Of a DNA stretch of 8,856 bases, positions 1 through 5,445 are shown piece after piece; within the stretch, counting starts at the first letter, position 1; each line of letters begins with the position of its first letter. The stretch covers positions 6,631 through 15,486 of the forward strand of contig DFEQ01000022.1 in the NCBI GenBank assembly GCA_002368735.1. The letters run 5' to 3'. The notes below the pieces were generated by a model that saw only the letters and a list, made by a program, of their open reading frames with translations, was not told where the DNA came from and ran no database searches. The stretch comes from Christensenella sp. UBA3798 (GTDB lineage: Bacteria; Bacillota; Clostridia; Christensenellales; CAG-1252). Position numbers and translations under genes: made by a program.

Positions 1-383
1 TAGTCGTTGACCGTGACGATGTGCATACCTTCGCCCGTCAAGGCGTTCAGATAGGCGGGGAGCGTACTCACGAGCGTCTTACCTTCACCGGTGCACATCT
101 CGGCTATCCTGCCTTGATGCAGGGCGATGCCGCCGAGCAGCTGCACGTAGAAGTGACGAAGACCGAGCACCCTCGAGGAAGCCTCTCTGACCACGGCGTA
201 GGCGTCGGGCAGGAGCTCGTCCAGGGTAGCGCCCTCTTTGAGCCTCTCCTTGAAATAGGGGGTCATCGCGCGGAGTTCGTCGTCCGACATGGACGCGTAG
301 TGCGGCGCGAGCAGCTCTATCTTATCCGCGATCTTGCGGAGCTTTTTGACTTGTCTATCGTTAGCGTTACCGAATATACACAT
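1..383 (-). CDS. secA: Preprotein translocase ATPase SecA, N-terminal part (runs off the window)
   Basis: SecA is the cytoplasmic motor ATPase that pushes unfolded secretory proteins through the SecYEG channel. The first 127 codons are present; the rest lies beyond base 1. Visible landmarks are the helical N-terminus with the DRQVKKLRKI stretch (about residues 9-18), the LRHFYVQLLGG region with the nucleotide-contacting Gln (residues 75-85), the Walker A motif MCTGEGKT (96-103), and the PAYLNALTG and HIVTVND blocks (109-127). The Walker A position that is often Lys or Arg is Cys here. The ATG at 383-381 is supported by a GAGGTG Shine-Dalgarno about 6 bases upstream and by the MCIFGN start, which lines up with the usual short SecA lead-in. 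It follows comF after 90 bases and has its own predicted promoter at 401-429. The identification is very secure. Confidence 0.96.
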   Translation of the reverse strand, partial: MCIFGNANDRQVKKLRKIADKIELLAPHYASMSDDELRAMTPYFKERLKEGATLDELLPDAYAVVREASSRVLGLRHFYVQLLGGIALHQGRIAEMCTGEGKTLVSTLPAYLNALTGEGMHIVTVND

Positions 384-400
384 AGGTTCACCTCGTAGTT

Positions 401-429
401 ATTTTACTATAAGCAAAATAATAAGTAAA
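401..429 (-). promoter_or_regulatory. Predicted SigA-type promoter of secA
   Basis: On the minus strand there is a -35 hexamer TTTACT (429-424), a spacer of exactly 17 bases, and a -10 hexamer TAAAAT (406-401), with AT-rich DNA upstream that could act as an UP element. A start about 7 bases past the -10 gives a leader of only about 11 bases that still contains the GAGGTG ribosome site before the secA ATG. The -35 matches the TTTAC[A/T] form of the other two promoters in the window. This is a prediction from hexamers and spacing. Confidence 0.65.
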
Positions 430-431
430 AT
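401..431. repeat. Perfect 8-bp inverted repeat spanning the secA promoter
   Basis: ATTTTACT (401-408) and AGTAAAAT (424-431) are exact reverse complements separated by 15 bases. The arms contain the -10 and -35 hexamers of the secA promoter, so by symmetry the plus strand also reads TTTACT, 17 bases, TAAAAT (403-431). The site could be a dyad operator or a face-to-face promoter pair. In AT-rich DNA a chance match is possible. It has no GC-rich stem, so it is not a terminator. Confidence 0.6.
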
Positions 432-473
432 AATTTATTTGATTGTCCGAAACGGGCGATTGAAGTCGAATCG

Positions 474-1223
474 TCAGTAACCTTCCTGGATGGGTGGCTT
501 CTCCCGCGTGGAAGCGAAGCATAGGACGTACACCTTTTTCGCCCCGCCCTTCTTGATGACGGAGGCGATCTCCGAGGAGGTCGCTCCCGTGGTGATGACG
601 TCGTCCACGACGAGCACGACTTTGTCCTTTATATTATCCTTTGCAGTCAGGCGGAATGCGCCCTTCATATTCTCCTCGCGCGCCTTTCTGCCGCCCGTCA
701 GTCCGGTGGAGGCAAGGGTATCCTTTTCGCGCACGACGGACGTGACGTCAAGCGGGAGGCGCAGCGCTTGCGCGATGGTTTTTGCGAGAAGTTCGCTTTG
801 GTTATATCCCCTCTCCTTTCTCCGATTGGGATGGAGGGGGATGGGGAGGACGACGTCAACCGCTATTTCCTCGGAGAGAAAGCGATCTGTCATCCACCTT
901 GCCATAGGCTCGGCATAGTACCTTTTGTTATGAAACTTCAGCCCCGTCACCAGCTTTACCGCTCCGCCCGTATAGCTGACGGGGGAAAAGGCGCGGTCGA
1001 AGGCTTTGTCGTGGTTTTGACAGTCCAAGCAATAGTTTTCCTCCGATAAGAGCATCTTGCCGCACTTCAAGCAGCACCTGTTGCCGATGACCTCAAAGGC
1101 GGTGGCATAGCAAGGGGCGCACAGCCGATAGCGGGAGGGCGCGGGGAGCTCTCGATCGCAGAGCAGACAGTTGTGCTCGGCGACGAATAGCAACGAAAGA
1201 AAGCGCGACAGCTTAGAACTCAT
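474..1223 (-). CDS. comF: ComF-family phosphoribosyltransferase-like protein
   Basis: This 249-residue protein has the ComF/ComFC layout. An N-terminal double zinc-finger region has Cys pairs at 19/22, 35/38, 51/54 and 65/68, followed by a type I phosphoribosyltransferase fold. The signature PRPP loop VVLVVDDVITTGATSSE is at residues 202-218, and the family block RGYNQSELLA is at 138-147. In competent Firmicutes ComFC acts in the cytoplasm, helping transforming DNA entry. Many non-competent bacteria keep it, so a role in uptake here is an inference. The segment between the fold halves, usually T-x-x-Q in relatives, reads DTLASTGL, so the Gln appears replaced. The ATG overlaps the end of recD2 by 11 bases and has no clear Shine-Dalgarno, pointing to translational coupling to recD2. 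No convincing terminator follows it before secA. Confidence 0.92.
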   Translation of the reverse strand: MSSKLSRFLSLLFVAEHNCLLCDRELPAPSRYRLCAPCYATAFEVIGNRCCLKCGKMLLSEENYCLDCQNHDKAFDRAFSPVSYTGGAVKLVTGLKFHNKRYYAEPMARWMTDRFLSEEIAVDVVLPIPLHPNRRKERGYNQSELLAKTIAQALRLPLDVTSVVREKDTLASTGLTGGRKAREENMKGAFRLTAKDNIKDKVVLVVDDVITTGATSSEIASVIKKGGAKKVYVLCFASTREKPPIQEGY

Positions 1224-3399
1224 TGTCTTTGAGGAAGACGGAGAGGGCGGTATGCCGCTTTTCGGTATAATTGTTCTTTATCATCTTGACGACGTTCTGC
1301 TTGTCGCCGACGAGAACGACCGCCCGCTTGGCGCGGGTGATGGCGGTATAGAGGAGATTGCGTGACGTGACGATGGGGTTATATCGCGAGATGACCACCA
1401 CGGCGACGGGGAACTCCGAGCCCTGACTCTTGTGCACGCTGATGGCGTAGGCAAGCGACAGTTGGTCAAGGTCGCCCGCGGTGTAGGTGGCGACTTTCCC
1501 GTCCTCAAACTGCACTTGGAGCTGCGCTTCGGCGCGCGACACCGCCACGACCCTGCCGATATCGCCGTTGAAGACCCCTTCGCCCGCCTCGACCTTGTCG
1601 CCCTCGCGCAGCAGCCACCCTAACTGATAGTTATTGACGGTGTGGATGACCCTATCCCCCACGCGGAAGATCCTTTCGCCCGATATCATCTCCCCCTTAT
1701 CTTTGTCGGGCGGATTGATGACCTTTTGCAGTTCGGCGTTGAGGCTCTCCACCCCCGCGTCACCCTTCTTCAAGGGCGCGAGCACCTGCACGTCGGACGC
1801 CGAGAGCGCGAAGTAGCGCGGCAAGCGCACGGTGCAAAGAGAGATAACGTCCTGCATGACGGCGCCCTCCTCGGTCACGTTGTCAAAGAAGAAATCGCGA
1901 CTGCGATTGTCGAATTCGGGCACGTTGCCCCCGTTGATCATGTGCGCGTAGATGGCGATATTACTGTCGTTGGACTGGCGATAGATGTGGGTCAGATATT
2001 TGACAGGGATGATGCCCGACGAGATGACGTCCGCGAGGATATTGCCCGCGCCCACCGAGGGGAGCTGGTCCTTGTCACCAACCAAAATGATCTTTCCCCC
2101 CACGGGGATCGCCTTCAAGAGGGCGTTGAAGATATATTCGTCCGCCATACTGATCTCGTCCACGATGACGACGTCGGCGTCGAGCTTGGTATCTATCTGA
2201 GAAGCGGCGGGGTGTATATCGAGCAGGCGATGGATGGTCTTCGCGGGGGCGCCCGTCGCCTCGCTCATCCTCTTTGCGGCGCGCCCCGTAGGCGCGGTCA
2301 GCGCGAAGGAATAGCCCTCCTTCTTAAGTAGTTCGATGATGAATTTGATGATGGTGGTCTTGCCCGTGCCGGGACCTCCCGATATCACCACGCAACCGCT
2401 GTTGACGGCGGCGGTGATCGCCTCTTTCTGCGCCGAATGTAGCGTGACGCCCTGCGCCTTCTCGTAGGCGGCTATCTCCTCGTCGAGGTCTAAGTCAAGC
2501 TCCACGCTGTGCCCCATGATCCTATGCAGGTTGGCGGCGATGGACTTTTCGAGATTGTAGTAGGAGGCGAGCATTACGCCGTTCATGCGGTAGTCGTTGA
2601 GGTAGACCAAGGTGCCCTCGAGCTGCATATCGTCGATGGTGGCGAGGACGAGGTGCTCCTTATCCGCTTCGAAGGCGAGGAGCTTCATGGTCTCACGAAC
2701 CAGCATTCCGAGGGGGAGATAGGTGTGCCCCTTGGTGGACGCCGCGCTCTTTAGTACGTGCACGACGGCGGCGCCGAGGCGGAAATTACTCTCCTTATCC
2801 AGCCCCATCGAGAGGGCGAGCATATCGGCGGTCGCGAAGCCCACGCCGTCCACGTCCTCGATCAGGCGGAAGGGATTATTGCGCAGCACCCCCTCGGTCA
2901 AGCCCTCGTAAGTGCGATATATTTTAAGAGCGAGGTTTAAGGAAATATCAAAGGATTGCAGGAAGATGATGGTCTGCTGCATCGCGCGAAACTCGGAAAA
3001 CTGCGCCGCGATGCTCTCCGACTTCACGCGGCTGATGCCCTTGACCTTGGTCAGTTCGTGCGGGGAGAACTCGATGACGTCAAAGGTTCTTTCGCCAAAG
3101 AAGGAAACGATGTTCTTCGCCGTCATCTCCCCGATGCCCTTGAAGAGGCCGCCCGACAGATAGCGGATCATGCTTTCCCTGCCCGTGGGAGGCGACACCT
3201 TGACGCTCGTGACCTTGAACTGCTCGCCGAAATTGCGGTTGACCACGAAGTCACCCGTCATCACCACCCTTTCGCCCTCGGTGACGGGCGGAAAGATGCC
3301 CACGCACGTCACGCGCTTGGGGGTGGCGATATGCGCCACGGTATAGCCGTTCTCCGCATTGCGGAAGACGATGCTTTCGATGTTTCCGACGAGTTCCAT
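1213..3399 (-). CDS. recD2: RecD2-type ATP-dependent DNA helicase
   Basis: This is a 728-residue SF1B helicase (5'-3' in characterised RecD2) linked to DNA repair and replication-fork maintenance, acting without RecB or RecC. The N-terminal OB-like part (about 1-70) is followed by helix-hairpin-helix segments (GLFKGIG, 84-90; KVKGIS, 118-123; EDVDGVGFA, 181-189), which separate RecD2 from the shorter proteobacterial RecD. Helicase motifs are Walker A GGPGTGKT (341-348), motif Ia TAPTGRAAKRMSE (368-380), Walker B VIVDEISM (411-418), motif III LVGDKDQLPSVGAG (439-452), YRQ (473-475), a SH3-like insert (about 575-645), motif V with SVHKSQGSE (654-662) and motif VI YTAITRAKRAVVLVG (684-698). All key residues are intact. 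The MELVGNIE start matches the family, but no Shine-Dalgarno precedes it and a TATAAT box lies only 9 bases upstream, so the message may be leaderless. It overlaps comF by 11 bases. Confidence 0.96.
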   Translation of the reverse strand: MELVGNIESIVFRNAENGYTVAHIATPKRVTCVGIFPPVTEGERVVMTGDFVVNRNFGEQFKVTSVKVSPPTGRESMIRYLSGGLFKGIGEMTAKNIVSFFGERTFDVIEFSPHELTKVKGISRVKSESIAAQFSEFRAMQQTIIFLQSFDISLNLALKIYRTYEGLTEGVLRNNPFRLIEDVDGVGFATADMLALSMGLDKESNFRLGAAVVHVLKSAASTKGHTYLPLGMLVRETMKLLAFEADKEHLVLATIDDMQLEGTLVYLNDYRMNGVMLASYYNLEKSIAANLHRIMGHSVELDLDLDEEIAAYEKAQGVTLHSAQKEAITAAVNSGCVVISGGPGTGKTTIIKFIIELLKKEGYSFALTAPTGRAAKRMSEATGAPAKTIHRLLDIHPAASQIDTKLDADVVIVDEISMADEYIFNALLKAIPVGGKIILVGDKDQLPSVGAGNILADVISSGIIPVKYLTHIYRQSNDSNIAIYAHMINGGNVPEFDNRSRDFFFDNVTEEGAVMQDVISLCTVRLPRYFALSASDVQVLAPLKKGDAGVESLNAELQKVINPPDKDKGEMISGERIFRVGDRVIHTVNNYQLGWLLREGDKVEAGEGVFNGDIGRVVAVSRAEAQLQVQFEDGKVATYTAGDLDQLSLAYAISVHKSQGSEFPVAVVVISRYNPIVTSRNLLYTAITRAKRAVVLVGDKQNVVKMIKNNYTEKRHTALSVFLKDNEF

Positions 3400-3408
3400 G
3401 TTGAAGAT

Positions 3409-3438
3409 ATTATATCATAAAAGTAGCCGAGAAGTAAA
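3409..3438 (-). promoter_or_regulatory. Predicted promoter of recD2 with consensus -10, giving a near-leaderless start
   Basis: The minus strand has TTTACT (3438-3433), an 18-base spacer and a perfect TATAAT (3414-3409). Only ATCTTCAAC, 9 bases, lies between the -10 box and the recD2 ATG. Transcription starting the usual 6-9 bases downstream would begin at or within three bases of the ATG. The promoter lies immediately downstream of the repeat element, so recD2 can be expressed independently of the phosphoesterase transcript. Confidence 0.7.
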
Positions 3439-3465
3439 GTGCCTCCCCCTTTTCCGATAGCGCAC

Positions 3466-3610
3466 AGTGAAGTTTGCCTTCGGCAAGTGAAGTTGACTTC
3501 GTCAGTGAAGTTATTCGCTAAAAGCGAATAGTGAAGTTGCTCGCTATTTGCTCGCAGTTACGGCGCCCTTCGGGAAAATATCACGCGGCGCTAACGGAGC
3601 CCCGCGATAT
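3466..3610. repeat. Composite hairpin-spaced repeat element (four AGTGAAGTT copies plus flanking hairpins)
   Basis: Read on the plus strand, AGTGAAGTT occurs exactly at 3466-3474, 3486-3494, 3504-3512 and 3530-3538. The first three gaps are perfect palindromes with a 3-base centre: TGCC-TTC-GGCA (3475-3485), GAC-TTC-GTC (3495-3503) and ATTCGCT-AAA-AGCGAAT (3513-3529). After copy four comes GCTCGC-TATTT-GCTCGC (3539-3555), a direct rather than inverted pair, perhaps a decayed spacer. CCC-TTC-GGG (3566-3574) and the larger hairpin at 3578-3610 follow. Stem sequences change from spacer to spacer but pairing is kept, so the structure rather than the sequence seems preserved. It is non-coding. It may be a dispersed non-autonomous element of the REP or MITE kind, or a transcribed structured RNA. 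I cannot name its family. Confidence 0.8.
3578..3610. other. Long bulged hairpin at the GH27-proximal edge of the repeat element
   Basis: Plus-strand arms are ATATC (3578-3582), a two-base AC bulge, GCGG (3585-3588), a C/C mismatch and GCT (3590-3592). The loop is AACGG (3593-3597), and the mirror arm is AGC, C, CCGC, GATAT (3598-3610). That gives 12 base pairs. On the minus strand the 3' arm runs on into TTTCCC, so it could weakly terminate transcripts from the phosphoesterase, but the T-run is short. The same bases supply the chance TAG stop of the GH27 remnant. It may be a terminal structure of the repeat element. Confidence 0.6.
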
Positions 3611-3775
3611 GCCCTGCCGATTCAAAGTCGATGGTTATTTCGAGGGGCTCGTCGCTACGGTTGAGGAGGGCGACGGCCTTTTCGGGGGAGTTCTCCCCTC
3701 CGAGGTCCTTGACTCACGTTTCGCCGAGAAGGACGCCCATCCCATGATGGGAGTTTTACGCCGATAGTCCTTCAT
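3591..3775 (-). pseudogene. Remnant of a GH27 alpha-galactosidase (middle deleted, frame broken, C-terminus lost)
   Basis: The minus strand opens with ATG at 3775, only 2 bases after the phosphoesterase stop, and reads MKDYRRKTPIMGWASF. TP-x-MGW-x-S is the N-terminal signature of family GH27. About 45 bases later, in frame +2, it reads VKDLGGENSPEKAVALLNRS and on to DEPLEITIDFESAG (3713-3612). This resembles the GH27 C-terminal beta domain, where W-V-K-D-L and A-V-x-L-x-N-R-S are typical. The TGA just before VKDL (3716-3714) sits where GH27 relatives have Trp, consistent with a TGG to TGA change. The whole catalytic barrel, roughly 300 or more residues including both Asp residues, is absent. 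Similarity ends at about 3612, where the repeat element begins. The intact enzyme removes terminal alpha-galactose from oligosaccharides; this copy cannot. Family recognition is from motif memory, not a search. Confidence 0.72.
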
Positions 3776-3777
3776 CG

Positions 3778-5340
3778 TCATTTCAGCGCGAGCGGCGGAT
3801 AACTCTTCACCGTTTCCTCCTGATTGTATGCGACGATATCCGCCACCCCGTCCTTGACGGTCACCATACAGGCGACGTAGCCGTCCGACTCGGTGGGACC
3901 GCCCACGATCAGGGTATCGTAATCGTCGCCCGATAGGTAATACAGCTCGTGCAGATGCCCCGATATCAACAGTTTTACGTTTTGCTTTTCGAGAATGGTG
4001 GCAAAGCGCTCGGATTGCGCGTCTGCCCCATCCGCCTTGGGTTCGTCCTCCATATACTCCTTGGAAAAGAGGGGTATGTGGCACAAACAGACGTTGTATC
4101 CCGACGTGATGGGCGGGAGCGACATCTCGTCAAGCTCCGCCTCGCGATAGGACTCGCAGAGGTTCAAGACCCCTTGCGACGCTTCACCGTCGGGCTTGGT
4201 GTCCCCGCCGTCAAAGACCAGAAAATTCACCTCTCCGTAGGTGGTGGTGAAATAATATTTGTCATAGCCGAGCACCGAGCGGATCTCCCCCGCGTACTTG
4301 CCGCGCATCTCGTGATTGCCGCGCACGAAGACGACGGGCTTTACCCCTTTGGTGATCTCGCCGCCCGGAATGACGATATTGTCCAAGATATCGTCAAACT
4401 CGTTGACGTAGTTGATGGCGTCCCCCATCATCAATAGGACGTCGTACTCCCTGCCCTCGGTGACGGCGTAGAGCGCATCCACCTTTTCGTGCCAGTCGGT
4501 GACGGCAAGCATTTTGAGCTCGCTCCCCGTGACCTCGGAGGCAAAAGTATACTTCTCGGACGTTATGAAATCGCCGATAATAGAGTCACGTGAAGAATTG
4601 CGAATGACCTTCGCCGCGCTGACGGTGTAGGCGTTGCCGTAGAGGTGCTCGTAGGGAACGCGCACGGTGTGCACCCGCTTATCACATACGTATTTGCCGT
4701 CCTCGGCGTCGTATATAACGTAGTCCTGCCCGTCATAGCTGTATTCGAGGTATCCCACGGAATTGACGTTCGTGCACCATACGACAGAGAAGCCTGCGCC
4801 GTTATCAAAGACCACGGGGTGCGAAACGAGCTCCACCTCTTCCCCATTCGCCGATACGGCGGCAAAGCCGCACACCGCACCCACCGTGACGATCAGAGCT
4901 ACGAGGGCGAAGAGCCGCTTCTTGGCTGAAAGAGGAAGGATGAAAAGGAAAACCGCCGCCGCGAGCCCCGCGAGGAAATAGGGCAGGGTCACGAGGAGAC
5001 ACGCCGCTTCGAAGGTGCGGGCGTAATAGAGGATGAAGGGAATGGAAACGCCGAGCGCGACAGTCAATAGCTCCGAGGCAAAGATAAAAGTGCCCTTCCT
5101 CTCTGCCTCGGGTCGATAGAGAGAAAGATACAGATTGACGCCGAAAAAGAGGGTCAAGGCGGCTAACGCGGTCAAAAGCAATATCGAGAGGAATGCGTGT
5201 CCGTACAAGAGTCGATTGGTCTCGAAAAATCCCCCCGAAACGAAGACGTATACCTCCGCATACGCAAGGAGAGTAAAGATTGCGAGCACCACGGGGGACG
5301 ACGCTTTATCGGTGAATTTTTTCCACAGATCACGATCCAT
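3778..5340 (-). CDS. Membrane-anchored calcineurin-like metallophosphoesterase
   Basis: This 520-residue protein has two parts. Residues 17-163 hold five hydrophobic segments (about 17-36, 47-72, 84-106, 112-136, 141-163). The intervening loops with RPEAERKG and SAKKR are positive, predicting N-terminus inside and the large C-terminal part outside the membrane. Residues 165-265 form a beta-rich domain similar to the fibronectin-like N-domain of purple acid phosphatases (FSVVWCTN, GYLEYSYDG). Residues 275-500 are the metallophosphoesterase core, with metal-ligand motifs DWH (282-284), GD (306-307), GNHE (341-344), H421 and GHLH (461-464), all intact. The substrate is unknown; a surface phosphatase or phosphodiesterase is likely. 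An AAGGAGC ribosome site precedes the ATG and a good promoter lies at 5377-5405. A GH27 remnant follows 2 bases after the stop, so the two were probably one operon. Five membrane segments is unusual, as most relatives have a signal peptide or a single anchor. Confidence 0.88.
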   Translation of the reverse strand: MDRDLWKKFTDKASSPVVLAIFTLLAYAEVYVFVSGGFFETNRLLYGHAFLSILLLTALAALTLFFGVNLYLSLYRPEAERKGTFIFASELLTVALGVSIPFILYYARTFEAACLLVTLPYFLAGLAAAVFLFILPLSAKKRLFALVALIVTVGAVCGFAAVSANGEEVELVSHPVVFDNGAGFSVVWCTNVNSVGYLEYSYDGQDYVIYDAEDGKYVCDKRVHTVRVPYEHLYGNAYTVSAAKVIRNSSRDSIIGDFITSEKYTFASEVTGSELKMLAVTDWHEKVDALYAVTEGREYDVLLMMGDAINYVNEFDDILDNIVIPGGEITKGVKPVVFVRGNHEMRGKYAGEIRSVLGYDKYYFTTTYGEVNFLVFDGGDTKPDGEASQGVLNLCESYREAELDEMSLPPITSGYNVCLCHIPLFSKEYMEDEPKADGADAQSERFATILEKQNVKLLISGHLHELYYLSGDDYDTLIVGGPTESDGYVACMVTVKDGVADIVAYNQEETVKSYPPLALK

Positions 5341-5376
5341 TCTTTGCTCCTTTGTCGAAGGTTTTCGCTATCGTTC

Positions 5377-5405
5377 AGTATAACACCTATCCGTAGAAAT
5401 GTAAA
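5377..5405 (-). promoter_or_regulatory. Predicted promoter of the metallophosphoesterase gene
   Basis: On the minus strand TTTACA (5405-5400), a 17-base spacer and TATACT (5382-5377) form a near-consensus promoter. A TG one base ahead of the -10 makes it an extended -10 type. It gives a leader of about 30 bases carrying the AAGGAGC ribosome site. The -35 starts directly after the T-run of the metK terminator. Confidence 0.75.
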
Positions 5406-5406
5406 T

Positions 5407-5432
5407 AAAAGCAAGCCTGAAGGCTTGCTTTT
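5407..5432 (-). terminator. Rho-independent terminator of metK
   Basis: A perfect 11-bp stem, AAAAGCAAGCC pairing with GGCTTGCTTTT around a 4-base loop, lies 13 bases after the metK stop. On the minus strand it is followed by a TTTTATTT run, which partly comes from the stem itself and runs into the next promoter. The palindrome is symmetric, so it could also stop plus-strand transcription, although there the T-run is only four bases. Confidence 0.88.
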
Positions 5433-5445
5433 CAACTGCGTTATT

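Noticed and set aside
440..473. Terminator after comF
   Set aside because: Only 3-4 bp stems can be drawn here and no T-run follows a GC-rich stem, so comF transcripts may read into secA.
3466..3560. CRISPR array
   Set aside because: The repeated unit is only 9 bases, and the spacers are 9-17 bases and self-complementary. CRISPR repeats and spacers are each roughly 20-40 bases, and no cas genes are nearby.
3683..3700. GGGGAG/CTCCCC palindrome as a terminator or element end
   Set aside because: It lies inside the GH27-derived coding remnant, where it encodes part of GGENSPE, and has no T-run, so it is likely coincidental.
3714..3716. TGA in the GH27 remnant read as Trp or selenocysteine
   Set aside because: comF and the phosphoesterase use TGA as their stop, no selenocysteine insertion element is apparent, and the catalytic core is missing anyway.
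3635..4084. 149-codon minus-strand frame
   Set aside because: Its first two thirds are an out-of-frame reading of the phosphoesterase C-terminus. Only the tail from 3775 overlaps the real GH27 remnant, which has its own start.
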